Shown: positions 1-7,088 of the stretch, piece after piece | Position numbering within the stretch: the stretch's first letter is position 1 | Layout: each line of letters begins with the position of its first letter | Origin: Cloacimonetes bacterium UBA4175 | GTDB lineage: Bacteria; Cloacimonadota; Cloacimonadia; Cloacimonadales; Cloacimonadaceae | NCBI GenBank assembly: GCA_002379855.1 | Contig: DFUX01000096.1 | Location: 21,569-48,472 of the forward strand | Reading direction: 5' to 3' | Length of the DNA: 26,904 bases | Program-made: the position numbers and the translations under genes | Notes under the pieces: generated by a model | What the model saw: only the letters and a program-made list of their open reading frames with translations | Database searches by the model: none | Told to the model about the DNA's origin: nothing

Positions 1-28
1 AAGTTAAGGATGACCTAAGGAAGACCCC
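1..28. repeat. GGTCATCCTTA-type repeat, partial copy at window edge
   Basis: The first 28 bases carry AAGTTAAGGATGACC and then a second, degenerate TAAGGA-GACC unit. The same 15-base string occurs on the opposite strand at about 26714-26729, and related units form the palindrome at 10010-10058. The copy is probably cut by the window edge. Its function is unknown; it looks like a short intergenic repeat of the REP or MITE type. Confidence 0.6.
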
Positions 29-62
29 ACCTTGTATTACGGATTCAAAGCAGGCTCGCAGG

Positions 63-93
63 ACAATCAATTGACTATACCGCAATTGATTGT
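63..93. repeat. Perfect 11-bp inverted repeat
   Basis: ACAATCAATTG (63-73) is repeated as its exact reverse complement at 83-93, with a 9-base spacer. There is no U-tract next to it, so a terminator is unlikely. It could be a protein-binding site or part of an intergenic repeat. No gene in the window starts next to it. Confidence 0.5.
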
Positions 94-170
94 GGTATGC
101 TCTGCCTTCAGCGCGGGAGGCAGATGACAAAGTGCCGGCAAAATCTGCAAAAAACATGATGACAATACAA

Positions 171-208
171 GCTCCAGCAGTATGCCTGCCGCGGCAAACT
201 GCTGGAGC
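171..208 (-). terminator. Hairpin downstream of the dksA-lspA-envelope operon
   Basis: GCTCCAGCAGT (171-181) pairs exactly with ACTGCTGGAGC (198-208). The 16-base loop contains the palindrome TGCCGCGGCA. It lies 25 bases beyond the stop codon of the last minus-strand gene (233). On the minus strand it is followed by TTGTATTG and only later by six Ts, so it is not a textbook intrinsic terminator. It may be a transcript-end or 3'-stabilising hairpin. Confidence 0.5.
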
Positions 209-232
209 CAGTACAATTCAGAGTTTATCTCT

Positions 233-514
233 TTAGAAAAAGAATACTTTTACAAAGATAGCGATTAACAAGGCTGAGTTGATCCACAACCAGATCTTAA
301 GGCGAATCCTGGAACTTTTAATCTCTTCACGGTTGGATTGAACCTTTTTTTCCAGCCTTACGATCAGATGCTCGATCGTATTCAGTTGTTCTCCAGCCTT
401 GTCGAATTTCTTGATCTCGCTGTTGTGACTGCTGTTTCTCCTTACCTGGCGCACCAGTTCATAGGCCAGAGGTATAAAAGCGGGTATAAATTTCTTAAAC
501 ATTGAACCAGCCAT
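233..514 (-). CDS. Small coiled-coil membrane protein, unknown function
   Basis: I do not recognise a family. The product is 93 residues. The N-terminal third is moderately hydrophobic and basic (MAGSMFKKFIPAFIPLAYEL). The middle is charged and heptad-like (about residues 35-70), which suggests a coiled coil. The C-terminal 20 residues are a transmembrane helix ending in VKVFFF, so it is probably a membrane-anchored protein with a cytoplasmic coiled coil. An ATG at 520 is also in frame, but the Shine-Dalgarno GGGAGG (521-526) touches it and is six bases from the ATG at 514, so 514 is preferred. It follows the PorV-like gene by 14 bases and is the last gene of the operon. Confidence 0.65.
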   Translation of the reverse strand: MAGSMFKKFIPAFIPLAYELVRQVRRNSSHNSEIKKFDKAGEQLNTIEHLIVRLEKKVQSNREEIKSSRIRLKIWLWINSALLIAIFVKVFFF

Positions 515-528
515 AATCATCCTCCCGA

Positions 529-1371
529 TTAAAATTTATAGCCGATGTTGCCGTATATGGTTCCCGGCAAAACCGTGTGAGTGGAATAGGAAAAGTCGAT
601 CTTGATGCCTTCAACGTCAAGCCCCACCCCTGCGTTCCAGGTTGCGGGATTGTGGTGGACGCCAAATCTGAGGCTGAGGATTTCCAGCATCTTGGCTTCC
701 ACGCCGCCCATAAACTCGGTTTCCTGGCCAAAATCCTTGCGCACTTCAATGCTGGTGGTCACCTGGTCATAGGGCAGGTAGGATACTCCCAGGGACAGTT
801 TGCTGGGCAGGGTGTTTTGATTGTTGTTGCCCATCACGACCTGGCGCAGATTGGTGACGCAAAAACCAAACTTGGTTCTGCCATGCAAGAGGGCGGTAGC
901 TCCCAAATCCACCGCGAAAGCTTCATCGCGCACATCGTCATCGAACTGGAGCAGGTTATAGTTGACCGTGTATCCCACGCTGATCTGGGAATGGATGTCC
1001 TTTTGCAGACTGAAGGCGTGGGAAAGGCTCCAAATCTGCTCGCTCATCAGGGTCTCTTCCTCAAAGTCCACGTCGAAGAGCCTTGCTCCCAAAGCCACTG
1101 TGCCGAGGTTTTGGGGCAGCTTGATGCCAACCGCGCCAGCCTTGAATTCGGTGAACTCCTGATTGTTGAGTTGGCTGAAGCCGATCATGGCTTCCATGTT
1201 CACGTTGGTCAGCCCCGCGGGATTGTAAAAGATCGAATTGACGTCGTCTGCCACACCGGTGTAGGCTCCGCCCATACCGCGAGCCCTGGCGGAAGGATTG
1301 TAGTCATCAAATACGGCAAGCAGCAAAGCCGCCTGAAACAGGATGACGGCAAGTATTATTGTTTTCTTCAT
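529..1371 (-). CDS. PorV/PorQ-type outer-membrane beta-barrel protein (UPF0164-like)
   Basis: The 280-residue product has a clear signal peptide (cleavage near residue 19, after LLLA). The mature start, ARARGMGGAYTGVADDVNSIFYNPAGL, was recognised by its GMGGAYTGVADD and FYNPAGL parts. These are the hallmark of the PorV/PorQ/UPF0164 family, FadL-like barrels of FCB bacteria. The rest alternates short beta-strands and ends in an aromatic residue (GNIGYKF), as outer-membrane barrels do. In Bacteroidetes, PorV carries type IX secretion substrates to the surface; whether this paralogue does so is inference. The SD AAGGA sits seven bases before the ATG. It follows the exported OB-fold/cohesin-like gene by 19 bases, so the two are probably co-expressed envelope partners. 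Confidence 0.8.
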   Translation of the reverse strand: MKKTIILAVILFQAALLLAVFDDYNPSARARGMGGAYTGVADDVNSIFYNPAGLTNVNMEAMIGFSQLNNQEFTEFKAGAVGIKLPQNLGTVALGARLFDVDFEEETLMSEQIWSLSHAFSLQKDIHSQISVGYTVNYNLLQFDDDVRDEAFAVDLGATALLHGRTKFGFCVTNLRQVVMGNNNQNTLPSKLSLGVSYLPYDQVTTSIEVRKDFGQETEFMGGVEAKMLEILSLRFGVHHNPATWNAGVGLDVEGIKIDFSYSTHTVLPGTIYGNIGYKF

Positions 1372-1390
1372 GGTAGTATCCTTCTTTACT

Positions 1391-2842
1391 TCAATCCAGG
1401 ATGGATTTTATCACGATCGGCTGGATCGTGGTCTCTTTTTTGCCAGTGCTTCTTTCGATGAGCTCATAATGGCAGTAGTAAACGCCGATCGGGCAAAGCT
1501 TACGGTTGTAATCCCGGCCATCCCAAAGTTCCCTGTTGATGCCGATCAGGTTGCCAATGTTTTTATTCACTGGAGTGGCCACCAGCCTTCCCTGGACGTC
1601 GTAGATCCTGATAATGGCTTTGTATCTGTTTATCATCGTGGTAGCCTGGGTGCCATATTCCAGCATGATCTTCTCGTTGAGTTCCGGATTGAAGATATTC
1701 TTGGGGCTGCCAGTGGTGGCGTTTAGAATATTCAGCCAGAGAACCTTTTCCTTGATGGGTACCCTGAGGATGCCGTCATTCAGATTGTTGAGCTGGGTAG
1801 AGTTGGGCGGGCTAACATAGCAGAACTCCTGCAAATCTATGACAGACTCGCCATAGCTGACAGGCTCGAACTGCAATATGATCAACACCGCGTCGTCCTC
1901 TTCAGTAAACAAAGGCTCCCTGGAATTGTAATAGATGGTGATCAGATCGCCGTTCGGGGATACGGTCAGGCTGTCGTCGTCATCCCAAAGGCGGGAGAGG
2001 GTGTCCTCGTATTTTATACCCTGGAAAAGCACCTTGGTGGGGTCTATCTTGAAAGAGGCGGTATAGGAAGACACATACCAGTTGAGGTTCACATGGGAGG
2101 TCAGCATGGCAACGTCAACCAGCTTGTTCAGTTCAGCTTCCTTGGATTCGATGGTGATGGAAGCATTGACCAAAGCGTCGGTTTTTATCATGTCCGATTG
2201 ATTGCGGGGATTCACCTTGTAGCCAGCGCTGCTGTGGTAGTCCACAATTCCCTGAATCATATACCACCAGTCGCCCACATTGATATCGCTATTGTTGAAA
2301 GCGAAGAGCCCATTGTCTGCCATGGCCGGTACGTTGCTGTCATCCGCAAACTTAAACTGCCCATAATTGTCAACCGTGGATTTGATCTGGACGTTGTTGA
2401 ACCTGACCAGCACCCCTTCCCATTGCTCAGAATCGGGGCTGTTAAAAGCCATGTCGGCAGTGGAGATGGGCCAGGCAGGGGGCAGGGGATTGCCGCTGGA
2501 AAAGATCTCAAAGCTGGAAACATTCGTCAGCTCCGTGAGATTGTAGTATTCATCCACCACGCAGGTAAGCTGCACGTCGTCGCCCACGGAGACAGCGTTG
2601 CTGGTGTTGCGGTGATACACATACACCCCGCTCCAGGGGCCTCCGCACGCGTCGCCGATGTAAAAAGCGGAATTGGGTATCACGTGGGTTACGATGGCCC
2701 GCACTGTAACCGTCTGCCCATCATAGGTGGAGTTTCCCGCGGCATCGACCGATGACTGGATGTCATACACGGATAATACTTGCTGCGCGGATAAGCCGGC
2801 AACCATGATCAGCGCTATCAAAGTCAGAATCAGACTTCTCAT
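1391..2842 (-). CDS. Exported protein: OB-fold, cohesin-like and FlgD-like C-terminal domains
   Basis: The product is 483 residues. Residues 1-20 form a signal peptide (ends GLSAQ). Residues of about 22-217 resemble the OB-fold domain that accompanies secreted nucleases and DUF5689-type surface proteins (YDGQTVTVRAIVTHV, SGVYVY, GDDVQLTCVVDEYYNLTEL). No nuclease domain follows. Residues of about 226-362 look cohesin-like: paired beta-strands, 'FKIDPTKVLFQGI' and 'VLIILQFEPVSYGESVIDL'. Residues of about 370-480 match the FlgD Ig-like tail found on many exported FCB proteins (RIYDVQGRLV, LWDGRDYNRK, PIGVYYCHYEL). The start ATG directly follows the TAA of lspA, and its SD AAGGAG is formed by the last Lys-Glu codons of lspA, so translation is coupled. 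The function is unknown; a surface-attached binding or scaffolding protein is an inference. Confidence 0.75.
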   Translation of the reverse strand: MRSLILTLIALIMVAGLSAQQVLSVYDIQSSVDAAGNSTYDGQTVTVRAIVTHVIPNSAFYIGDACGGPWSGVYVYHRNTSNAVSVGDDVQLTCVVDEYYNLTELTNVSSFEIFSSGNPLPPAWPISTADMAFNSPDSEQWEGVLVRFNNVQIKSTVDNYGQFKFADDSNVPAMADNGLFAFNNSDINVGDWWYMIQGIVDYHSSAGYKVNPRNQSDMIKTDALVNASITIESKEAELNKLVDVAMLTSHVNLNWYVSSYTASFKIDPTKVLFQGIKYEDTLSRLWDDDDSLTVSPNGDLITIYYNSREPLFTEEDDAVLIILQFEPVSYGESVIDLQEFCYVSPPNSTQLNNLNDGILRVPIKEKVLWLNILNATTGSPKNIFNPELNEKIMLEYGTQATTMINRYKAIIRIYDVQGRLVATPVNKNIGNLIGINRELWDGRDYNRKLCPIGVYYCHYELIERSTGKKETTIQPIVIKSILD

Positions 2843-3403
2843 TTATAGCTCCTTGGTGTTAATCTCGTTTGGTGGGACTTCTTTAACAGGTGTGCTTTTT
2901 AAAAACAGCATGTCGATGATCAACAGGATCATCGCGCAGAAAATGGCACTATCTGCCACATTGAATACTGGCCAACGCTCCAGGCCGAATATATTGGGAA
3001 AGTCCACATCGATAAAATCTGTGACAGCTCCGAAGAACAGCCTGTCGATCAGATTGTTGCCAATGGCTCCTCCCAGAACCAGGCCAAAGGCTATAACCTG
3101 AATCTTGTTTGTGGCATGACGTAATAAATATAAGACAAACACGACAGCCAGAACCGTGGCGGATACGAAAAACACCCGATTCCAGGCTGGATTGGATAGC
3201 GATATACTGAACGCCGCGCCTGTGTTGCGGAGATGGGTGAAGCGGAAAGTGTCTCCGAAGATGTTTTGCAGCACAGGATAGGAATGCCCCTCCAAAGTAA
3301 ACGCTCTGGTTAGTATCTTGGTAACCTGATCCAGGATGATCACGATCGCCATTATTATAAAAGCCGGATATTTTTTGGGTTTGTCCTTCAAATCACTAAT
3401 CAC
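2843..3403 (-). CDS. lspA: Lipoprotein signal peptidase (signal peptidase II)
   Basis: Inner-membrane aspartyl protease that cleaves prolipoprotein signal peptides before the lipid-modified cysteine. Four hydrophobic helices lie at about residues 14-30, 76-96, 103-118 and 150-168. The conserved signatures are present: RNTGAAF (59-65), GNNLIDR with catalytic Asp120, and FNVADSA with catalytic Asp151. The start is uncertain. A GTG at 3403 overlaps the dksA stop (GTGA) and suggests coupling; a TTG at 3391 has a better-placed AGGTGA upstream. I give the GTG start (186 residues); the TTG start would give 182. The C-terminal tail after the last helix is short and polar. The dksA-lspA pairing is common in bacteria. 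The lipoprotein at 10437-11486 would be a substrate of this pathway. Confidence 0.93.
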   Translation of the reverse strand: MISDLKDKPKKYPAFIIMAIVIILDQVTKILTRAFTLEGHSYPVLQNIFGDTFRFTHLRNTGAAFSISLSNPAWNRVFFVSATVLAVVFVLYLLRHATNKIQVIAFGLVLGGAIGNNLIDRLFFGAVTDFIDVDFPNIFGLERWPVFNVADSAIFCAMILLIIDMLFLKSTPVKEVPPNEINTKEL

Positions 3404-3801
3404 CTGTTCTGCTTGCGCTTTTTGTCTTCCAGCTTTTCCTTGCAGGTAATGCAGTGTGTGACGTAGGGGATGATCTCCAGCCGTGCTTCCCCGATCACCT
3501 CTCCGCACATTTCGCAGAGTCCATAGGTGCCGTCATAGATTCTTTTGAGGGCATCGTTGAGCTGCCTGATCTTTTCCCGTTCCTGTTCCATCATCATAAC
3601 GGTATGCTCCATCAGGTTGGTATCCGACCCCTGGTCAGCCTGGTGATAGGCATAGGATGAGAGGTCGCCGCTGCTTTCCTTAGCTCCCTTGCTTTGGTTT
3701 TTGTGGGTGTCTTCCAAATAGGCAACGCTTTCTTTAAGCTCTTCCAGAATGATCTTCTCGTAGTGCTTAAGTTTCTCTGCTGATAATGGTTTTGCCGCCA
3801 T
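3400..3801 (-). CDS. dksA: DksA/TraR-family C4 zinc-finger regulator
   Basis: The 133-residue protein has a long coiled coil (about residues 8-90) followed by a C4 zinc finger with Cys96, Cys99, Cys117 and Cys120 and the family signature YGLCEMCGEVIGEARLEIIP. Family members bind the secondary channel of RNA polymerase and, with ppGpp, redirect transcription away from rRNA. The acidic stretch QADQGSDTN (residues 54-62) lies in the coiled-coil part, where DksA proteins carry functional aspartates. The length is close to E. coli DksA (151) and to the shorter TraR/YocK-type homologues, so a narrower role cannot be excluded. It has an SD GGAG, is the first gene of its operon and is preceded by a candidate promoter at 3841-3869. 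Confidence 0.88.
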   Translation of the reverse strand: MAAKPLSAEKLKHYEKIILEELKESVAYLEDTHKNQSKGAKESSGDLSSYAYHQADQGSDTNLMEHTVMMMEQEREKIRQLNDALKRIYDGTYGLCEMCGEVIGEARLEIIPYVTHCITCKEKLEDKKRKQNR

Positions 3802-3840
3802 TTATAGCTCCTGTGTATAACACTTTAATTCTGAATATTC

Positions 3841-3869
3841 CAGATATCTAAGGCTCTCAGTTATGTCAA
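3841..3869 (-). promoter_or_regulatory. Candidate sigma70-like promoter of dksA-lspA operon
   Basis: On the minus strand a perfect TTGACA (3864-3869) is followed after 17 bases by TATCTG (3841-3846), only 3 of 6 to TATAAT. It lies between the punA stop and dksA and would give a leader of about 30-35 bases. The -35 is convincing and the -10 weak, as at other promoters in this window. Confidence 0.45.
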
Positions 3870-3882
3870 TAAAAATATCCCT

Positions 3883-4704
3883 TCAGGCCTTTGCCAGCTT
3901 ACGTAAAAATCCTGCCAGCAACGACCTCAGGTTTTCTGCCGCCAGATTGGCATTCTGCCTGATCTCTTCCTGCGAATGTTCCAAATCGTGAAACAGATTA
4001 CTGTAATTGGTGACCACAGACAGGGCAAGGACTCTCATTCCTGCGTGCCGGGCTGCTATCACTTCGGGAACAGTGGACATGCCCACCAGGTCAGCCCCCC
4101 ATCCGGCAAAAGCAGCGCACTCAGCTTTGGTTTCCAGGCTCGGCCCAGTCACCGCGATGTAGGTTCCCTGGGGCAGGTCGATCTTCAGTTCAGCGGCTAT
4201 CTGCCTGCAAATCTCCAAATACTCTCTGTCATAGACATCGTTCAGGCTGGGAAACCTTTCCCCCAGGGTCTCATCGTTATGCCCGATCAAGGGATTGGTG
4301 CCCATGTGGTTGATATGGTCGTTCAACTGGATGATGCTTCCTGGTGCATACTGCTCTCTGAGGCTTCCCGAGGCGTTGGTTACGATCAGCGTGCCCACGC
4401 CCAGGCAGGCTATCACCCGCACTGGAAAGACAACCGTGGACATCGGATAGCCTTCGTAAAAGTGGAACCTGCCCTGCAGGCAGAGGATCGGCACTCCTCC
4501 CAGTTTTCCCAGTATCAGATTACCTTTGTGGGAAGGCGCGGTGCTACTGGCAAAACCAGGTATCTCAGAATACGGCATTTTGAAGAGGATTTCCAAGTGA
4601 TCCGCCAGATCGTTCAAACCCGTTCCCAAAATAACCCCCGCCTGGGGAACCAGAGGCAGCCGTTCCCGCAGCCAGGACGCAGTCTGTCGATAATCAGCAG
4701 CCAT
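3883..4704 (-). CDS. punA: Purine nucleoside phosphorylase (PNP, trimeric type)
   Basis: Cytosolic enzyme that splits inosine, guanosine and their deoxy forms with phosphate to give free base and (deoxy)ribose-1-phosphate, for purine salvage. At 273 residues it matches the trimeric PNP family. Residues equivalent to the human active site are present: Arg79 and His81 (phosphate), Glu191 (base, in SLETKAE), Ser210 in GMSTVPE and Asn233 in VVTNYSN. The motif VTNASGSL (108-115) is also typical. MTAP enzymes share the fold, but the Glu/Asn pair fits 6-oxopurine PNP. The ATG overlaps the stop of the divIVA gene by one base (TGATG), so the two are translationally coupled. It is the last gene of the tdk-yggT-divIVA-punA operon. 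Confidence 0.93.
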   Translation of the reverse strand: MAADYRQTASWLRERLPLVPQAGVILGTGLNDLADHLEILFKMPYSEIPGFASSTAPSHKGNLILGKLGGVPILCLQGRFHFYEGYPMSTVVFPVRVIACLGVGTLIVTNASGSLREQYAPGSIIQLNDHINHMGTNPLIGHNDETLGERFPSLNDVYDREYLEICRQIAAELKIDLPQGTYIAVTGPSLETKAECAAFAGWGADLVGMSTVPEVIAARHAGMRVLALSVVTNYSNLFHDLEHSQEEIRQNANLAAENLRSLLAGFLRKLAKA

Positions 4705-5279
4705 CAGTTTTGTCCTTCGGGCCGGGGATTGTTGCCCGGATTGATCTCATCTTTGATCTGCTTGAATTCCGTATCCAGCAGTTGTTCCGTATCCTTCGTC
4801 AACAAAGGATCCTTGCCGATACGGTCCATAAAGGTCTGTAGCTCGGACTTGAATTGCATAAGGAACTGCCGTTTCTGTTCCTTGATCTGCACATACTGAT
4901 GCTCCAGTGCGGTAAGGTATTGCCTGGCTTCCTGGATTGCCCGTTTCGCCTTCAGTTCCGCTTCATGGATTATGTTTTCCGCTTCCTTGCGGGCATTGGC
5001 GATAATGTCGGCTTTTGTTTTCTCGGCAAACACCAGGGTGCGGCTGATAAGCTCTTCACGCCGTTTCAGGTCTTCCACCGCCGAACTGGCCTGGATGGCT
5101 TCCTGTTTGACTTCGTGCTGCATCACCTCGCGCCTTTGAATCTCCTTTTCCTGCCTGCGCTGGTAGTCCTCCAGCTCGGTGGCAAGCTGTTCAAGAAATT
5201 CACGCACTTCTTTCTTGCTAAATCCAAAAAGAGTTCCGGAAAACTCTTGATGCCTGATATCGGTGGGATACAAGGACAT
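4704..5279 (-). CDS. divIVA: DivIVA-domain coiled-coil protein
   Basis: The 191-residue protein begins with the DivIVA/GpsB lipid-binding signature: MSLYPTDIRHQEFSGTLFGF, then KKEVREFLEQL. A long coiled coil follows from about residue 25 to 160, rich in Lys, Glu, Gln and Arg. The C-terminus is short and disordered (NPGNNPRPEGQN). Such proteins sense negative membrane curvature at cell poles and septa and recruit division, chromosome-segregation or wall-growth proteins; the exact role here cannot be read from sequence. It lies 12 bases after yggT, in the order yggT-divIVA also common in Gram-positive division clusters. An SD GGAGG precedes the ATG. Confidence 0.88.
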   Translation of the reverse strand: MSLYPTDIRHQEFSGTLFGFSKKEVREFLEQLATELEDYQRRQEKEIQRREVMQHEVKQEAIQASSAVEDLKRREELISRTLVFAEKTKADIIANARKEAENIIHEAELKAKRAIQEARQYLTALEHQYVQIKEQKRQFLMQFKSELQTFMDRIGKDPLLTKDTEQLLDTEFKQIKDEINPGNNPRPEGQN

Positions 5280-5291
5280 TGTTCCTCCAGT

Positions 5292-5555
5292 CTATAGTAA
5301 ACTCAGTAGTAATCTTTTAAGCACTTGCAGGATAAAGAAAGCGATCAGGGGTGAAAGATCCAGCCCCATATCCGGCAATATCCTGCGGATGGGCGCCAGC
5401 ACAGGTTCCGTGATGCCATAAAGAAAGCGATAGACCTTGTCGCGCGGATCCCGGATAAACCAGCTCAGTATCGCCCTGACAATGATCAGCCAGTAATAGA
5501 TCTCGATCAGGCGCGCCAGAAACAAGATGAAGATGCTTGCCGGATCCAGCCGCAT
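5292..5555 (-). CDS. yggT: YggT-family inner-membrane protein
   Basis: The product is 87 residues with two hydrophobic helices, at about residues 6-28 and 60-85. They flank the conserved YggT loop (RAILSWF, then YRFLYGITEPVLAPIRRILP, then GLDLSPLIAFFILQ). YggT proteins are linked to membrane-associated division or osmotic functions; in Gram-positive bacteria the gene neighbours divIVA, as here. The reading frame stays open upstream into tdk, but residues before MRLDPASIF look unlike YggT, and the ATG at 5555 has a GAGGTG about 12 bases upstream. That start lies just after the tdk coding end (5558), so I prefer it to the longer frame starting at 5588. Confidence 0.88.
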   Translation of the reverse strand: MRLDPASIFILFLARLIEIYYWLIIVRAILSWFIRDPRDKVYRFLYGITEPVLAPIRRILPDMGLDLSPLIAFFILQVLKRLLLSLL

Positions 5556-5557
5556 GC

Positions 5558-6118
5558 TCAGTCCAACACCTCGTGGCAGTTGCGGCAACGGGCTTCATAG
5601 GCTTCCGTGCTTCCCACCAGGATTTGTTCACCCTGGTGCACAGTCCTCTGGGTGCGGTTCGCGGGATTGCCGCATTTCACGCAGATGGCCAGGTTTTTGG
5701 TCACATATTCAGCCACGGCAAGCAGTTGGGGCATACTGCCAAAGGGTTTGCCCCTGTAGTCCTGATCGAGCCCGGCCACTATCACGCGCAGCCCCCGGTC
5801 GGCAAGGTCGTTGCAGACATCCACAATCGAAGGATCGAAAAACTGGGCTTCGTCGATAGCCACGATTTTTAAATCATCAGCCAGGTGCTGGTAGATCTCG
5901 TCAGGCCTGGAGATCGGGATGGATGGCTCCACCATATGCGAGTGAGAAACGATGTTCTTTTCGTCATAACGGTTGTCGATCGCGGGTTTGAAAACCACAA
6001 ATGCTTGTTTGGCGTATTGCGCCCTGCGGATCCTGCGAATAAGCTCCTCGGTCTTGCCACTGAACATGCTGCCGCATATCACCTCCATCCAGCCTGTTTT
6101 TTGGTTAATGATGTTCAC
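5558..6118 (-). CDS. tdk: Thymidine kinase (type II)
   Basis: Phosphorylates thymidine to dTMP with ATP, for pyrimidine salvage in the cytosol. The 186-residue protein has the P-loop GSMFSGKT (16-23), the DEAQFF motif (89-94) with the catalytic Glu, the lasso/lid region GLDQDYRGKPFG (116-127), and a structural zinc site from Cys146, Cys149, Cys178 and Cys181. All are typical of the tetrameric TK1-like type. The start codon is GTG at 6118, with SD AAGGAG six bases upstream. It is the first gene of tdk-yggT-divIVA-punA, so the operon joins thymidine and purine salvage with division-associated genes. A candidate promoter lies at 6151-6179. Confidence 0.96.
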   Translation of the reverse strand: MNIINQKTGWMEVICGSMFSGKTEELIRRIRRAQYAKQAFVVFKPAIDNRYDEKNIVSHSHMVEPSIPISRPDEIYQHLADDLKIVAIDEAQFFDPSIVDVCNDLADRGLRVIVAGLDQDYRGKPFGSMPQLLAVAEYVTKNLAICVKCGNPANRTQRTVHQGEQILVGSTEAYEARCRNCHEVLD

Positions 6119-6150
6119 GCGATCTCCTTGCTCTGAAAATCTGAAATATC

Positions 6151-6179
6151 CATAAATGCTCGCATCAGAATTTTGTCAA
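6151..6179 (-). promoter_or_regulatory. Candidate promoter of tdk operon
   Basis: TTGACA (6174-6179, minus strand) is followed after 17 bases by TTTATG (6151-6156). The -35 is perfect and the -10 poor. It lies in the short gap between the trmH-like stop (6183) and the tdk start, about 35-60 bases upstream of the GTG. Confidence 0.45.
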
Positions 6180-6182
6180 TCC

Positions 6183-6914
6183 CTAATGCTGTTCCAGAGT
6201 ATGGAGATGGTAGGCGATAATGCTGGCTGCCATTGCTGCATTCAAAGACTCCATTTGCTCCTCCATGCCAATCCGGACGCTCTCCCGCGCCATCTCCCTG
6301 ATTTGCCGGGAAAGTCCCCTGGCTTCCGAGCCGATGGCGACCACAAGCCTGCCATACGACGGCCTGAAGTTCTGCAACAGAGTCCCTTCCCTCATCTCAG
6401 CACAAACCAACTGCAAACCGGGATCGGACAGCTCCCCCGGCTCGATTATGGCATGCGGCACGCGGTAAACGCTGCCCAAAGAGGCCCGTATCACCTTGGG
6501 AGAAGAAACTTCCACGCAACAGGGCGACAGCAGCAAGGCATCCAAACCAAAAGCCGCCGCGCTGCGGAAGATGCTGCCCATATTGCCCGGATCGCTGATC
6601 CCATCAAGATAGAAAGCTGTCTTAAAACTCTTTACACCCGCTGCCGGCAGGGCAAACAGTGCCGCCACGGCCTGGGGGTTGTCGCTGTCGCAGATTCTGT
6701 GAAAGTCTTCCGCGTCAAGTTGCAGCGCCGGCACTCCAGCCCAGATCGCTTGCTCCGATTCTCCCAGATACTGCTCCAGCGGACGCAGGCCATAGTATTT
6801 CAACTGCGACAGAGTCCGCAAACCCTCCACCACCACCAATTGCTCTTCCAGACGGTGTTTCTTTTGCCTGAGCCGTGCCAGTTCTTTCACCCTGTTTTTA
6901 CTGATTTTTACCAC
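6183..6914 (-). CDS. TrmH/SpoU-family RNA 2'-O-ribose methyltransferase
   Basis: SPOUT-class methyltransferase that uses S-adenosylmethionine to methylate a ribose 2'-OH in rRNA or tRNA; the target cannot be told from sequence. The 243-residue protein has an N-terminal substrate-binding region (about 1-95). The three SpoU motifs follow: DPGNMGSIFR (108-117, with Asn111 and Arg117), IGSEARGLS (194-202), and MESLNAAMAASI (221-232) that forms the trefoil knot. The usual motif 3 start, 'IP..', is here IGMEEQ. The GTG start at 6914 has GGAG eight bases upstream. It stands alone, with the DnaA-box cluster in its upstream gap. Confidence 0.9.
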   Translation of the reverse strand: MVKISKNRVKELARLRQKKHRLEEQLVVVEGLRTLSQLKYYGLRPLEQYLGESEQAIWAGVPALQLDAEDFHRICDSDNPQAVAALFALPAAGVKSFKTAFYLDGISDPGNMGSIFRSAAAFGLDALLLSPCCVEVSSPKVIRASLGSVYRVPHAIIEPGELSDPGLQLVCAEMREGTLLQNFRPSYGRLVVAIGSEARGLSRQIREMARESVRIGMEEQMESLNAAMAASIIAYHLHTLEQH

Positions 6915-6962
6915 TCATTCAGCTCCTTTCACCAAGGCTTTGTTTTTCAAGAATCTACAGAG

Positions 6963-7068
6963 TTATCCACATAACGTGTGGATAATCCGTTTACTTTAAC
7001 ATGTTGCTATACAGCAGATTATCAAAGCGGCATTTTGTTCGCCACAAGTTATCCACAGCTTATCCACC
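6963..7068. promoter_or_regulatory. Cluster of DnaA boxes (three perfect, one near-match)
   Basis: TTATCCACA occurs at 6963-6971 (plus), again as its reverse complement at 6977-6985, and at 7049-7057 (plus). TTATCCACC follows at 7060-7068 (8 of 9). The first two form an inverted repeat with a five-base spacer. TTATCCACA is the strong DnaA box. All four sit in the 174-bp gap between the protease stop and the methyltransferase start, which has no other visible content. The cluster could titrate DnaA or regulate the downstream gene. An origin is less likely, because transcription runs the same way on both sides and no dnaA or dnaN is nearby. Confidence 0.7.
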
Positions 7069-7088
7069 AAGACGCAAACCCGTGTTTG

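Noticed and set aside
577..1461. Plus-strand 294-codon frame opposite the PorV-like gene
   Set aside because: It is a shadow of the minus-strand gene; its translation has no recognisable family, while the minus frame has a signal peptide and PorV motifs.
6963..7068. DnaA-box cluster taken as the chromosomal origin
   Set aside because: Genes on both sides point the same way, there is no dnaA, dnaN or gidA nearby, and no clear AT-rich unwinding element. Kept only as a DnaA-binding site.
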